The notes: a model not told the origin generated them from the sequence alone. A DNA stretch of 64,000 nucleotides from Bacteroidales bacterium (GCA_017962545.1 JAGCVD010000022.1:1-64000); one strand, 5' to 3'; positions 28,624 to 40,331 are shown, counted from the stretch's first letter. Numbers and translations: made by a program.

Positions 28624-29346
28624 CTATTTCTTCATTTTAGGACGGACTTTGTGGTATTCGGTATTTCCTTCCCTATCCCAACCTTGAATGAAAAACCAAC
28701 CGTCCGCACCCCAGAATGAGTCGCCACACGGCCACCATCGCGGTGGTGTTTTGTAGACATACGGCTTGCCGAGCTTGTCCGATGTGCAATCATAAGGGTA
28801 GATATAAACAATACCCTCCGCTCCTTCAAAAGGGGCGTCCCAATAAATGACATCTGTAAAATAACTGGCCAATAAGTTATCCGTTGACAAAGACATCCTG
28901 CAAGTCTCTATACGTGTTGTATCGTTGTGTGTATGTGTGCAACAGTAATCTCCCGCGGCAAGCTCAACGATGTGCCCACAACCCTCAAAGTCGTAAAAGC
29001 CACACTCTTCCATGCAATCTTCATAATCGAATCCTATTTCTTTGGCCCATTTGCGAACGATGGCAGAATCTTTTTTATCGGGAGTGCGCTCGGAGCGTAT
29101 CCTTTGGTATTGTTCCTTGACCCGTGAGGCCGCATCGAATGTGGCCTCACTTATCCTCACGTCCTCCCACACTATCCCGTTTTGCGTCACCTCAACTGCC
29201 TGTTCCTCAAAGGCCGTATCCATAAGATGGATGGTGTCCGTGATGCGGGTAGTGTCCTCTTCGACTCCGGTGTTATTGGCATTCATGCAGGCGGTCATCA
29301 TTCCGAAGGCGCACACCATCGCGCCGAGCAAAAAGAGTTTCTTCAT
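28624..29346 (-). CDS. Cys-rich lipoprotein of unknown function
   Basis: A 240-residue lipoprotein with signal MKKLFLLGAMVCAFGMMTAC. The mature part contains clustered cysteines (DYEDCMEECGFYDFEGCGH, DYCCTHTH), which could form disulfides or bind a metal, and an aromatic-rich end (PPRWWPCGDSFWGADGWFF). No family is recognised. It follows alaX on the minus strand with a 12-nt gap, so it is probably the last gene of the operon that starts with the two leader-bearing lipoprotein genes. Confidence 0.68.
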   Translation of the reverse strand: MKKLFLLGAMVCAFGMMTACMNANNTGVEEDTTRITDTIHLMDTAFEEQAVEVTQNGIVWEDVRISEATFDAASRVKEQYQRIRSERTPDKKDSAIVRKWAKEIGFDYEDCMEECGFYDFEGCGHIVELAAGDYCCTHTHNDTTRIETCRMSLSTDNLLASYFTDVIYWDAPFEGAEGIVYIYPYDCTSDKLGKPYVYKTPPRWWPCGDSFWGADGWFFIQGWDREGNTEYHKVRPKMKK

Positions 29347-29358
29347 TTCGTTGTAGTT

Positions 29359-29835
29359 TTAGTTTATCTCTTCCAACTTGAAGCGCATTCGCCAGGTGTG
29401 GGTGTCAGCGTTATAATCGTGGGAGAGAATTTTGAAGCGACCGATTTCGGAGGTGTTGTGGACGTGGGTGCCGACGCAGGCGCAGAGGTCGTAGCCGCCG
29501 ATGCGGACGAGGCGTAGAGTCTCGGAAGCATCGTCGGGAAGCTTCCAGAGGTCCACCTCGGGCGGCACCTCTCCCCTCTTCACAAACTCGTAGCTGACGG
29601 GCAAGTTCTGCGCAATCACCTCGTTGACGCGGCGCTCTATCTCCGCCACCTGCTCCTCGGTGGGGCAGGCATCGAGCAGGTAGTCGCACTTGCTCTTCTT
29701 GCGCTCGATATGCGCGTTGCGCGACCGCGGACAGCCAAACATCCGCACCATCGTCTGGTTCAAGATATGCTCCGCCGTATGCATGCGAGGGTCTTCCTGC
29801 TTATGATGCTCATTAAGAATTGGTTGTTGTTCCAT
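29359..29835 (-). CDS. alaX: AlaX-type alanyl-tRNA editing protein
   Basis: A 158-residue free-standing editing domain related to the second additional domain of threonyl- and alanyl-tRNA synthetases, which hydrolyses mischarged Ser-tRNA(Ala) or Thr-type substrates. The zinc-binding motifs HTAEH (residues 19-23) and CACVGTH are both intact. No glycine-rich or catalytic synthetase core is present. The first 20 codons (starting MEQQPILNEHHKQ, ending MHT) are repeated at the 5' ends of the two upstream lipoprotein genes on the same strand. Base composition returns to GC-rich here, in contrast to those two genes. Confidence 0.88.
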   Translation of the reverse strand: MEQQPILNEHHKQEDPRMHTAEHILNQTMVRMFGCPRSRNAHIERKKSKCDYLLDACPTEEQVAEIERRVNEVIAQNLPVSYEFVKRGEVPPEVDLWKLPDDASETLRLVRIGGYDLCACVGTHVHNTSEIGRFKILSHDYNADTHTWRMRFKLEEIN

Positions 29836-29853
29836 GATTATTAGTTGTATTTG

Positions 29854-30372
29854 TTATTGGTTGTATTCTACAATACTCCAAAGACTATGGACAATTAGGT
29901 AACCATCAGCCCTTGCTTCTTTCTCGTAACATAATGGATTCCCTTCTCTCCAGTGGTAACTTATGTTGGCATCAGAACGTTCAGGACGGAAATAATCTGG
30001 TTTTTCACCTAATATATGGAGTGTGTCGCCCGACACTTTGAAGAAAATTGGTTTGTATAAGATTGCAATATTGGCAGTGGTATCCCACAGTTCAGAGTGC
30101 TTGTTTGTAGTTGAAAGAAAAAGTTCATCATGATCATTATCTCTGAAATATACAGTCGTCTTTCCACCTGAACTATTGCCTACTGTGATTGGTTTGACTT
30201 TTACCGTGATGTTATCAATACATGATGTTAATCCCAATATGGATGTTAGGACGATTAAATCTGTAACGCATCTTCTTATTACCATTTTCGTTAAGGGTGT
30301 GTTCAATCCGCCTGTATGCATCGGCGGGTACTCTTCTTTGTTATGAGCATTAAGCATCGGTTCTTGTTCCAT
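29854..30372 (-). CDS. Lipoprotein gene with alaX-like 5' leader (copy 2)
   Basis: The 172-codon frame begins MEQEPMLNAHNKEEYPPMHT, nearly the start of AlaX, then turns at residue 30 into a lipoprotein signal (MVIRRCVTDLIVLTSILG, lipobox LTSC) and an AT-rich mature part of unknown family (KTTVYFRDNDHDELF, YHWREGNPLCYEKEA). An internal ATG at the signal peptide would give a normal lipoprotein, so the leader may be a translated extension or a leftover. It lies 18 nt upstream of alaX and 14 nt downstream of the other leader-bearing gene, all on the minus strand. Confidence 0.65.
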   Translation of the reverse strand: MEQEPMLNAHNKEEYPPMHTGGLNTPLTKMVIRRCVTDLIVLTSILGLTSCIDNITVKVKPITVGNSSGGKTTVYFRDNDHDELFLSTTNKHSELWDTTANIAILYKPIFFKVSGDTLHILGEKPDYFRPERSDANISYHWREGNPLCYEKEARADGYLIVHSLWSIVEYNQ

Positions 30373-30386
30373 ATCTGTTTAGTATA

Positions 30387-31028
30387 TTATTCAGCCATAG
30401 TTCCATTGTACATTCCCACCAACTTCCCCTCTTCAAAGAAATATATCACACCCCAATATGGCATTTGGTTTCCAAGAGAGAGTTGCTGATCATTTGAGTA
30501 TTCGGCATTGATAACCCCATGATATTGTTGTTCTAATCTCTCTCGGTCGTCGCCAATGCTTATTGAATGACTCATTTGGCATTCCGTCGGTCCTGTAACA
30601 GCTATTCCATCCACAGAAAGGGCCAGTCTTGACTTAGCCACCTCTGCAGAATCCCCGTAAACATCAATCCTCACATTCTTTTTCTGATAGAACCAAGACT
30701 GGTGAAGTGCTCCGTCAAATTCCAAGACCACTGCCTCCGATAACGAATCAGGATTACCCCAGCACTCAATCACTTTTCTGATTGAAATATATGGAGTAAG
30801 CCAACCGTCAATGGTGTCTTGAAGAAAAGCAGAGTCAACAATATCTGATACTGTAACAGAATCCCCATTGTCCGCCTGTGGTTGTTGGCAACCAGCAAGG
30901 CTCATCAGGAACAATGCCATTATAAAAAAGCCTATCTTCAATTTGTTTTTTAAGGGTGTGTCCAATCTTCCCGTATGCATCGACGGGAACTGCTGCTTGT
31001 TATGCTCGTTGAGAATCGGTGTTTCCAT
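30387..31028 (-). CDS. Lipoprotein gene with alaX-like 5' leader (copy 1)
   Basis: The 213-codon frame begins METPILNEHNKQQFPSMHT, again the AlaX start, followed by GRLDTPLKNK and a lipoprotein signal (KIGFFIMALFLMSLAGC). The mature part (residues 48-213) is AT-rich and of unknown family (IVDSAFLQDTIDGW, VIECWGNPDSLSEAVVLEF, PYWGVIYFFEEGKLV). The segment GxLxTPLxxK after the leader is shared with the gene at 30372 but not with alaX. A TTG at the beginning of KIGFF could serve as the original start. It is the first gene of the minus-strand group. Confidence 0.65.
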   Translation of the reverse strand: METPILNEHNKQQFPSMHTGRLDTPLKNKLKIGFFIMALFLMSLAGCQQPQADNGDSVTVSDIVDSAFLQDTIDGWLTPYISIRKVIECWGNPDSLSEAVVLEFDGALHQSWFYQKKNVRIDVYGDSAEVAKSRLALSVDGIAVTGPTECQMSHSISIGDDRERLEQQYHGVINAEYSNDQQLSLGNQMPYWGVIYFFEEGKLVGMYNGTMAE

Positions 31029-31175
31029 GTTGATATAACGTAAGATAATGGAAATTATTTTGCCCTGTTGCTCCAGTTGGATATCTTCTGCGTTTCAGCG
31101 ACCGACTGCGCCTACTCCACCTGCTATTGGAAAAGAAAAACTGATTTTCTTTTCGCTCGGTTTAAGAAACTTTCG

Positions 31176-31183
31176 TATCTTTG
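31176..31183 (+). promoter_or_regulatory. -7 box of the M13 peptidase gene
   Basis: TATCTTTG followed by CATT, 38 nt before the ATG at 31222; TTTC lies 21 nt upstream as a weak -33 element. Confidence 0.5.
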
Positions 31184-31221
31184 CATTTTGTTTTGGAAAC
31201 AATTATTAATAACAAAATAAC

Positions 31222-33279
31222 ATGAAGAAAACCCTTTTAAGCATTGCTACTATGGCAGTTATCGCTACCGGTTGTCAGCACAAGGCCCAGCTCACGTCGG
31301 GCATCAATTTGGACAACTTTGACACCACCGTCCGTCTGGAGGACGATTTCTACCAGTACGCCTGCGGCGGCTGGATGGCTAACAACCCCCTCGACGCCGA
31401 GCATTCGCGCTACGGTGCCTTCGACGTGCTGGCCGAGAACGCGCTGAAGAATGTCAATGACATCATCGACTCCGTCAGCAAGAATGAGAACGAGGCTGGC
31501 TCGCTGGCCGACAAGATTGCCATGCTCTACAACATCGGCATGGACAGCGTCCGTCTGCAGGAGCAGGGTGCCGCCCCGCTGATGCCCTACCTTGAGGAAG
31601 TCAATGCCATCAAGACCAACGCCGAAGTCTGGAACGCCCTGCTCAAGTTACACCACATGGGTGTCCCTGTGCTGTTCGGTATTTTCGGTGAGGCCGACAA
31701 GGACGATGCCAACATGTGCATCGCTTGGGCCTACCAGAGTGGCCTCGGTCTCGGCGACCGCGACTACTACCTCCTTGACGAGGGCAACAACAAGAACATC
31801 CGCGCCGGCTACGTCGCCTTGATGACCAAAGAGTTTGCCATGGCTGGCTATGACAAGATGAGCGGCAAGAGAGCCGACAAACTGGCTCAGACCGTCATGA
31901 CTTTCGAGACCCGTCTGGCCAAAGCCATGAACACCAAGCTCCAGAACCGTGACCCGCAGGCCACCTTCAACCGCTACACCGTGGAAGAGGCTGCCGCCTT
32001 CGCCCCCAACATCGACTGGAAAGGCTACTTCCAGACCATGGGTATCCTCGATGGCATGAAGAGCTTCAACATCGCCCAACCCAACTACTTTGCTGAAGTC
32101 AACAAAGTGCTGACCGACACCGACGTCGAGACCCTCAAGGCCTACTATGCCTGGCAGATCATCAACGCTTTCGCCAGCTACCTGAGCGATGACTTTATCA
32201 ACACCAACTTTGAGTTCTACGGCAAGCTGCTCAGCGGCCGTGAGCAGAACCGTCCCCGTTGGAAACGCGTCACCTCGACCGTTGAAGGCGCCATGGGCGA
32301 GGCCCTCGGCCAGCTCTATGTCGAGAAATATTTCCCCGCCGAGGCCAAGACCCGCATGGAGACCCTCGTGCAGAACCTCATCACCGCCCTCGGCCAACGC
32401 ATCGACATGGCTGAATGGATGACCGACGCCACCAAGGCCAACGCTCACAAGAAACTTTCCACCATCTATGTCAAGATTGGTTATCCCAACAAATGGCGCG
32501 ACTACAGCGGTCTTGAAATCAAGGACGACAGCTATCTGGCCAACATTGTGCGCAGCAACATATTCGACATGGACTATATGTTCAGCAAGATCAACAAGCC
32601 CGTCGACAAGGACGAGTGGCTGATGACTCCGCAGACTGTCAACGCCTACTACAACCCCACCACCAACGAGATTTGCTTCCCCGCCGCCATCCTGCAGCCG
32701 CCGTTCTTCAACATGGAGGCTGACGAGGCCGCCAACTACGGTGCCATCGGCGTGGTCATCGGCCACGAACTGACCCACGGCTTCGATGACCAGGGCCGTC
32801 AATATGACGAGAACGGCAACCTGAACGACTGGTGGACTGAAGATGACGCCAAGAACTTTGACGCCAACAAGCAGACCCTCATCGAGGCCTTCAACAACTG
32901 CATCGCCCTCGACGACCCCGAGCTCGGTCTGATGCACGGCAATGGTGAGCTGACCCTCGGTGAGAACATCGCCGACAACGGCGGTCTCCACGTGAGCTAC
33001 CTCGCCATGCAGAACGCCATGGCCAAGAAGCAGGTCAACAAGGAGCAGATGGACGGCTTCACCCCCGAGCAGCGCTTCTTCCTGGCCTACGCCGCTGTGT
33101 GGGCTTCGAACATCCGTCCCGCCGCTGCCCTGCAGCTCACCCAGATGGATGTGCACTCGCTGGGCCGCAACCGCGTCAACGTGGCCCTGCCGCAAGTGAC
33201 GGAGTTCATCGACGCCTTCGGCATCAAGGAAGGCGACGGCATGTGGCTCGCCCCCGAGAAACGTGTGGTGCTCTGGTAA
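31222..33279 (+). CDS. M13 family zinc metallopeptidase (PepO-like)
   Basis: A 685-residue lipoprotein (signal MKKTLLSIATMAVIATGC) of the neprilysin/PepO family, which cleaves oligopeptides outside the inner membrane. The first zinc motif is HELTHGFDDQGRQYD (HExxH), the third ligand is in GENIADNGG, and the substrate-binding NAYYNPTTNEICFPAAIL stretch precedes them. The conserved M13 N-terminal domain starts at DDFYQYACGGWM. Length is standard. The thioredoxin-like gene follows after 3 nt, so the two are co-transcribed. Confidence 0.93.
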   Translation: MKKTLLSIATMAVIATGCQHKAQLTSGINLDNFDTTVRLEDDFYQYACGGWMANNPLDAEHSRYGAFDVLAENALKNVNDIIDSVSKNENEAGSLADKIAMLYNIGMDSVRLQEQGAAPLMPYLEEVNAIKTNAEVWNALLKLHHMGVPVLFGIFGEADKDDANMCIAWAYQSGLGLGDRDYYLLDEGNNKNIRAGYVALMTKEFAMAGYDKMSGKRADKLAQTVMTFETRLAKAMNTKLQNRDPQATFNRYTVEEAAAFAPNIDWKGYFQTMGILDGMKSFNIAQPNYFAEVNKVLTDTDVETLKAYYAWQIINAFASYLSDDFINTNFEFYGKLLSGREQNRPRWKRVTSTVEGAMGEALGQLYVEKYFPAEAKTRMETLVQNLITALGQRIDMAEWMTDATKANAHKKLSTIYVKIGYPNKWRDYSGLEIKDDSYLANIVRSNIFDMDYMFSKINKPVDKDEWLMTPQTVNAYYNPTTNEICFPAAILQPPFFNMEADEAANYGAIGVVIGHELTHGFDDQGRQYDENGNLNDWWTEDDAKNFDANKQTLIEAFNNCIALDDPELGLMHGNGELTLGENIADNGGLHVSYLAMQNAMAKKQVNKEQMDGFTPEQRFFLAYAAVWASNIRPAAALQLTQMDVHSLGRNRVNVALPQVTEFIDAFGIKEGDGMWLAPEKRVVLW

Positions 33280-33282
33280 GAG

Positions 33283-34668
33283 ATGAGACGCACACTGTTC
33301 ATATTGACACTTCTACTGTACTGCTGCACGATTTCGGCGCAGCAGTACAGTTTCTCGTTCCAGCCTGCAGAGCTGGAGGACACCACGCTGTACATCGGAC
33401 GCCACTACCGTGACGAGGTGCAGCTCCTCGACTCAACACGCTACAGCGCCAAAGGATATATCTTCCGTGGCAAGCGTACATGGCCACGAGGCATCTATGC
33501 CCTGGTGCGACAGGACCGCAAGACAGTGCTCACCGACTTCCTGGTCGACGACAGCCGTTCGTTCACTCTCAGCGGTGACGCCAAGATGACGGCAACCAGC
33601 ATCAAGGTAAAGGGCAGCAAAGCCAACCAACTGATGTTCAAATACAGGGCCACCGATCAGGAGGCCCGTCGCGAGGCCGACAGTCTGCGCAAGGCAGGTA
33701 ACCAGGAAGCCTTGACAGCCTTGTCCGAACGCATGGCAGCCTATATAGAGCAAGTTGAGCGCATCGGCAAAGACAACCTCTATCTGCAGCTTGAAAACAG
33801 CTGCGAGCCTGCAGAAGTGCCCGACAGCATCACAGACAAGCCCTACTACTACCGCACCCATTACTGGGACCCGCTGTTTAATTCGGAATTCGGAATTCGG
33901 AATTCGGAGTTGCTTTATAGTCCGCAGTTGTTCAACAAGATGAACTACTACTTCTTCGGACTGCTCTACCGTGCCGATGCCGACACCATTATCAAAGAGC
34001 TTGACCGACTGATGGCCCGCATTGGCGACGACACCGCCATGACACGTTATGTGTTGCAGTTCATCGAGCCCCGATACTACCGCTCCACACGCAACATCGG
34101 CTGGGACGCCGTGTGGTGTCATATCGCTAGTAATTACATCCTCAAAGGACGCTGTCCGTGGATGCGCGAAAGCGAACTCTATCTGGCACGACAGAACTAT
34201 AACCGCATCAGCAAGAGCATCATCGGCGCCCATGGACAGGAGTTGTGGATGCTCGACACAACACAGATTGACGCTCCAGAACACTGGCACTCGTCGCATC
34301 GCCAGCCGGCGCGCTATGTCATCCTCTGGTTCTGGGACCCCGACTGTCACCACTGCCAGGAACAGAGTGCCGAACTGAAAACACTCTACGATTCGCTGAC
34401 AGCCCCCGACCGACGCTTCGAGGTCTATGCCGTGGGCTACGACAGCGATGTTGAGAAGTGGAAAAAATACGTCAAGGAACACGACTTCCGCTGGATAAAT
34501 GTTGGTGGCCCCAATGTCAATATAGACTACCAGGAGGCCTACAACGTACACGGCGCCCCAACAATGATTATCCTCGACTGGCGCCGCGACATCATCATGA
34601 ACAAGGTGCTGCCCATCAAGAGCCTGCTGCAGTTCCTGGATAACTACGAAAAGAACACTAAACACTAA
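33283..34668 (+). CDS. Exported thioredoxin-like (TlpA/DUF5106-type) protein
   Basis: A 461-residue exported protein: signal peptide MRRTLFILTLLLYCCTISAQ, a DUF4369-like beta N-domain (residues 20-120), a helical middle, and a C-terminal thioredoxin-like domain (about 315-461) with the active-site motif WDPDCHHCQEQ (CxxC) and the cis-proline element GAPTMI. It probably acts as a periplasmic thiol-disulfide oxidoreductase. Residues encoded at 33880-33907 (NSEFGIRNSEL) come from four perfect heptamer repeats and interrupt the helical region. It follows the M13 peptidase gene after 3 nt. Confidence 0.82.
   Translation: MRRTLFILTLLLYCCTISAQQYSFSFQPAELEDTTLYIGRHYRDEVQLLDSTRYSAKGYIFRGKRTWPRGIYALVRQDRKTVLTDFLVDDSRSFTLSGDAKMTATSIKVKGSKANQLMFKYRATDQEARREADSLRKAGNQEALTALSERMAAYIEQVERIGKDNLYLQLENSCEPAEVPDSITDKPYYYRTHYWDPLFNSEFGIRNSELLYSPQLFNKMNYYFFGLLYRADADTIIKELDRLMARIGDDTAMTRYVLQFIEPRYYRSTRNIGWDAVWCHIASNYILKGRCPWMRESELYLARQNYNRISKSIIGAHGQELWMLDTTQIDAPEHWHSSHRQPARYVILWFWDPDCHHCQEQSAELKTLYDSLTAPDRRFEVYAVGYDSDVEKWKKYVKEHDFRWINVGGPNVNIDYQEAYNVHGAPTMIILDWRRDIIMNKVLPIKSLLQFLDNYEKNTKH
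33880..33907 (+). repeat. Heptamer repeat inside the thioredoxin-like gene
   Basis: AATTCGG four times in perfect tandem, then AGTTGCT. 28 nt is not a multiple of 3, and a change of one unit shifts the frame before the thioredoxin domain. Confidence 0.92.
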
Positions 34669-34682
34669 ATAAACACTTAGAA

Positions 34683-36461
<1,779 letters not shown>

Positions 36462-36462
36462 C

Positions 36463-37074
36463 ATGGCACAATACCAACCACAGGGATTCCGCATATTGCC
36501 CACCGCTGTCAAGCACTTGCTTATAATCAACACCATCTGCTACCTGGCATATTACGTGCTGGCCAAACAACAGATCATTGACCTCAACTACTGGCTGGGC
36601 ATCTGGACGCCGTCAAGCGGCATGTTCCGTATATGGCAGCCGTTGACCTATATGTTTATGCACGGCTCGTTTGACCACTTATTCTTCAACATGTTCACCT
36701 TATGGATGTTCGGTGCCGTATTGGAGCGCTATTGGGGCACACGACGCTTCCTGTTCTACTACCTCATATGCGGCATCGGCGCAGGACTGCTGAACCTTCT
36801 GGTGCCGGGAGTGCATCTCAGCGTGGGTGCCTCGGGAGCTGTATACGCATTGTTGCTGGCTTTCGGCATGATGTGGCCCAACGAGTACATCTATCTCTAT
36901 TTCCTAGTGCCCATCAAGACCAAGTGGTTCATCATCGGCATGATTGCCATCGAGCTCTTCGAGGGTATCTTCCGCAGCTATGACGGCATCGCCCACTTCG
37001 CCCACCTCGGCGGTATGCTCATCGGTCTTCTGCTCATCCTCTACTGGCGCAAACACCCTTTTTCAAGAATATAA
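36463..37074 (+). CDS. Rhomboid-family intramembrane serine protease
   Basis: A 203-residue polytopic membrane protein of the rhomboid family. About six membrane segments are seen. The catalytic serine is in VGASGAVYALL (GxSG), the catalytic histidine in AHFAHLGGMLIG, and the HGSFDHLFFNMFTLWMFG segment is the conserved first-half signature. It cleaves substrate membrane helices; the substrate is unknown. It begins one nucleotide after mutL, so it is co-transcribed, but a shared function is unlikely. Confidence 0.93.
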   Translation: MAQYQPQGFRILPTAVKHLLIINTICYLAYYVLAKQQIIDLNYWLGIWTPSSGMFRIWQPLTYMFMHGSFDHLFFNMFTLWMFGAVLERYWGTRRFLFYYLICGIGAGLLNLLVPGVHLSVGASGAVYALLLAFGMMWPNEYIYLYFLVPIKTKWFIIGMIAIELFEGIFRSYDGIAHFAHLGGMLIGLLLILYWRKHPFSRI

Positions 37075-37098
37075 AAAATAAAACAAATATTACAAAAC

Positions 37099-37656
37099 AT
37101 GAAGAAAAGTCTATTATTGGTTGCCATGCTTTCAGTGCTGGCCACTTCAATTGCTCAAGAAGACAATGTCTTTAACATCCACTACAACTGGGACAAGATG
37201 CTTGCCTACACCTACCAGCCTGGCTATCCCTACGGCTTCGGCTTGGCAGGTGGTTCATTTATGTCGTTTGGTTTTAGCGACGGAGAGACAAGATACCTCG
37301 AAACCACGACCGACTACTACCAATCGACCTGGTCGCTGCGTTTTGGTTGGGTTGGATACTCCATCGATGAAGGCGTCACCGGATGGGGCGCCGTTACCTT
37401 CCGTCCTTTTGTGAACATGGGCATGGACTTCATGAAACACTACACCCAGACTGCCTCAGGTATGGATTCCAAGACCAAAACCTACTTCACCTTTGCCCCG
37501 TCGCTGGCGGTGAATGTCTATATGCTCAACTTCTTCGTGGGCTATGAAATCGTCCCCCGCTTCAAACAGCTCAACGGTCTCAACTTCGGTGCAGGCTTCT
37601 CCATCCCGCTCAAATCTAGCAAGACCGCCGAGAAAAGCAATATTATACACATCTAA
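37099..37656 (+). CDS. Exported small beta-barrel-like protein
   Basis: A 185-residue protein with a signal peptide ([20 protein letters not shown]) and alternating strands rich in aromatics and glycine ([48 protein letters not shown]), ending in short strands. This looks like an outer-membrane barrel, though the end lacks the classical terminal aromatic. No family is recognised. It sits between the rhomboid gene (24-nt gap) and valS (5-nt gap), so it is in the same co-directional group. Confidence 0.65.
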   Translation: MKKSLLLVAMLSVLATSIAQEDNVFNIHYNWDKMLAYTYQPGYPYGFGLAGGSFMSFGFSDGETRYLETTTDYYQSTWSLRFGWVGYSIDEGVTGWGAVTFRPFVNMGMDFMKHYTQTASGMDSKTKTYFTFAPSLAVNVYMLNFFVGYEIVPRFKQLNGLNFGAGFSIPLKSSKTAEKSNIIHI

Positions 37657-37661
37657 TTATT

Positions 37662-40319
37662 ATGGAAATAGCATCGAAATACGACCCTCGGCAAATCGAG
37701 GAGAAATGGTATCAGTTCTGGCTTGACAAGAAACTCTTCCACTCGGAACCCGACCACCGTGTGCCCTACACCATCGTCATCCCGCCGCCCAACGTGACCG
37801 GTGTGCTGCACATGGGTCATATGCTCAACAACACCATTCAAGATGTGCTAGTGCGCCGCGCTCGCATGCAGGGCAAGAACGCCTGCTGGGTGCCCGGTAC
37901 CGACCACGCCTCCATCTCGACCGAAGCCAAGGTCGTCAAAATGCTTGCCGAACGCGGCATCAACAAGCGCGATCTCACACGCGACGAGTATCTCAAGTAC
38001 GCTTGGGAGTGGAAAGAGAAATACGGCGGCATCATCCTCAAGCAGCTCCGCAAGCTTGGAGCCAGCTGCGACTGGGATCGCACCTCCTTTACCATGGACG
38101 AGGTGCGCTACGAGAGCGTCATCCGCGTATTCGTCGACCTATACAACAAAGGACTCATCTACCGCGGCGTGCGCATGGTCAACTGGGATCCCCAGGCCCT
38201 CACCGCTGTCAGCGACGAAGAGGTCATCTATAAGGAAAGCCACGGAAAACTATTCTACCTCCGCTACTATGTGGAGGGCGAGGACAAGTATATCATCGTC
38301 GCCACCACGCGTCCCGAGACCATCATGGGTGACACCGCCGTCTGTGTGCATCCCGAGGACGAGCGCTACCAGTGGCTCAAGGGCAAGCGTGTCATCGTGC
38401 CCGGCGTGGGCCGTGTGGTGCCCATCATCATGGACGATTATGTCGACCGCGAGTTCGGTACCGGTGCCCTGAAAATCACGCCGGCCCACGACATCAACGA
38501 CTACAACCTCGGCATGAAATACGGCCTTGAGAGCATCGATATCTTCAACGACAACGGCACCCTCAATGAGCACGGCGGCAAGTACTGCGGCATGGACCGC
38601 TTCGCCTGCCGCAAGGCCATCATGAAAGACCTTGAGGAGGCCGGCCTCGTCGAAAAGACCGAAGACTACACCAACAAGGTGGGTCACTCAGAACGCACCG
38701 ACGCTGTCATCGAGCCCAAGCTCAGTGCCCAGTGGTTCCTCAAGATGGACGACATGGCCAAGCGAGCCCTCGAGGTGGTGGAGAACGACACCATCCGCTT
38801 CCACCCCGCCAAGTTCAAGAACACCTACCGCCATTGGCTGGAGAATATCAAGGACTGGTGCATCAGCCGCCAGCTATGGTGGGGACACCGCATCCCGGCA
38901 TGGTACCTTGAGGTGAACGGCCGCGTGGAGACCATCGTGGCACTCAATGCCGACGAAGCCAAGAAGATTGCCACCGAGAAGTACAGCTATACCGGCGAAT
39001 TGCGCCAGGACGAAGATGTGCTCGACACCTGGTTCAGCTCCTGGCTCTGGCCCATCTCCCTCTTTGACGGAATCCGACATCCCGACAACGACGAGATTAA
39101 ATACTACTACCCCACTGCCGACCTTATCACCGCTCCCGACATCATCTTCTTCTGGGTGGCCCGCATGATTATGGCAGGCGAAGAATACCGTAATGATGTT
39201 CCCTTCCACAACGTCTACTTCACCGGTATCGTGCGCGACAAACTGGGCCGCAAGATGAGCAAGAGCCTCGGCAATAGCCCCGATCCCATCGAACTCATCG
39301 AGAAATACGGCGCCGACGGCGTTCGCATGGGCATGCTCCTCACCGCCCCTGCCGGCAACGACCTTCCCTTCGACGAAAACATTTGTGAGCAAGGCCGCAA
39401 CTTCAGCAACAAGCTATGGAACGCCCTGCGACTGGTCAGCGGCTGGCAGGTCTCTGGAGAATCCGAAAATTCTGGAAACAACGAAGTTGCCGTCCAGTGG
39501 ATGGAGCAGCGCATGGCACAGGTGCTCGAGGAAATTGAGAAAGACTTCGACCAGTACCGCCTCAGCGAAGCCCTCATGGCCAGCTACAAACTCGCCTGGG
39601 ACGACTTCTGCTCGTGGTACCTCGAGATGGTCAAGCCCGCCTACGGTACCCCCATCGACCGTGAGACCTACGACGCCACCATCAGCATCTTCTCCCGTCT
39701 GATGCTCATCCTGCACCCCTTCATGCCCTTTGTCACCGAAGAGATATGGCATGCACTGCAAACCATCGGCAAGGACGACGAGAAGGCTGCCTTCATCAAT
39801 GCCAACTACAGCATTATGAACCAGCACATGCCCACCAGTGTCTTCTTCGACCAGCGGATGCTCGACGAGTTCGACACCGCCCGCGAGGTCATCGCCGGCG
39901 TGCGCAACATACGCAACACCCGCAACCTCTCGCCCAAAGAGGCACTGGAGGTCTCGTTCATCGCCGCCGACGACCGCTACCGTTTCGCCCGCTTCGACGG
40001 CATCGTGCGCAAGCTGGCCAATGTCAGCGCCATTCACGAAGTGACCGAGAAGCCCGCCGGCGCCCTATCGTTCATGGTGGGCACCATGGAGTGCTTCGTA
40101 CCCATGCCAGAGAACGTCAACAAGGACGAGGAACTGAAGAAACTGCAAGAGGAACTGAAGTACGCCGAGGGATTCCTCAACAGCGTGCTGAAGAAACTCT
40201 CGAACGAGAAGTTCGTCAACGGCGCCCCGGCAGCCGTCATCGAAAAGGAGCGCAACAAGCAGCGCGACGCCGAGACCAAGATTGCCGCCCTCAAGGCGCA
40301 GATAGAAGCCTTAGGCTGA
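37662..40319 (+). CDS. valS: Valyl-tRNA synthetase
   Basis: An 885-residue class I synthetase that charges tRNA-Val and edits threonine. The HIGH-type motif is HMGHMLNN following PPPNVTGVL, the KMSKS motif is [12 protein letters not shown], and the editing domain contains [14 protein letters not shown] tRNA-binding coiled coil of lysine- and glutamate-rich helices closes the protein ([17 protein letters not shown]). Length is normal. A short serine/glutamate/asparagine-rich stretch at about residue 600 ([11 protein letters not shown]) may also be of low-complexity origin. A strong terminator follows. Confidence 0.96.
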   Translation: MEIASKYDPRQIEEKWYQFWLDKKLFHSEPDHRVPYTIVIPPPNVTGVLHMGHMLNNTIQDVLVRRARMQGKNACWVPGTDHASISTEAKVVKMLAERGINKRDLTRDEYLKYAWEWKEKYGGIILKQLRKLGASCDWDRTSFTMDEVRYESVIRVFVDLYNKGLIYRGVRMVNWDPQALTAVSDEEVIYKESHGKLFYLRYYVEGEDKYIIVATTRPETIMGDTAVCVHPEDERYQWLKGKRVIVPGVGRVVPIIMDDYVDREFGTGALKITPAHDINDYNLGMKYGLESIDIFNDNGTLNEHGGKYCGMDRFACRKAIMKDLEEAGLVEKTEDYTNKVGHSERTDAVIEPKLSAQWFLKMDDMAKRALEVVENDTIRFHPAKFKNTYRHWLENIKDWCISRQLWWGHRIPAWYLEVNGRVETIVALNADEAKKIATEKYSYTGELRQDEDVLDTWFSSWLWPISLFDGIRHPDNDEIKYYYPTADLITAPDIIFFWVARMIMAGEEYRNDVPFHNVYFTGIVRDKLGRKMSKSLGNSPDPIELIEKYGADGVRMGMLLTAPAGNDLPFDENICEQGRNFSNKLWNALRLVSGWQVSGESENSGNNEVAVQWMEQRMAQVLEEIEKDFDQYRLSEALMASYKLAWDDFCSWYLEMVKPAYGTPIDRETYDATISIFSRLMLILHPFMPFVTEEIWHALQTIGKDDEKAAFINANYSIMNQHMPTSVFFDQRMLDEFDTAREVIAGVRNIRNTRNLSPKEALEVSFIAADDRYRFARFDGIVRKLANVSAIHEVTEKPAGALSFMVGTMECFVPMPENVNKDEELKKLQEELKYAEGFLNSVLKKLSNEKFVNGAPAAVIEKERNKQRDAETKIAALKAQIEALG

Positions 40320-40331
40320 TAGCTTATAAAC

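Noticed and set aside
29359..31028. Toxin-antitoxin or integron cassette array
   Set aside because: The repeated alaX leader recalls cassette arrays, but there is no attC-like folded site, no integrase, and the cargo proteins look like lipoproteins, not toxins.
31648..33195. 515-codon minus-strand open frame
   Set aside because: It is antisense to the M13 peptidase gene, with composition typical of a GC-rich shadow frame (Val, Gly and His rich) and no family motif.
39458..39484. Heptamer repeat in valS
   Set aside because: The residues [11 protein letters not shown] look low-complexity, but I could not divide the DNA into regular 7- or 8-nt units, so it is not counted among the tracts.
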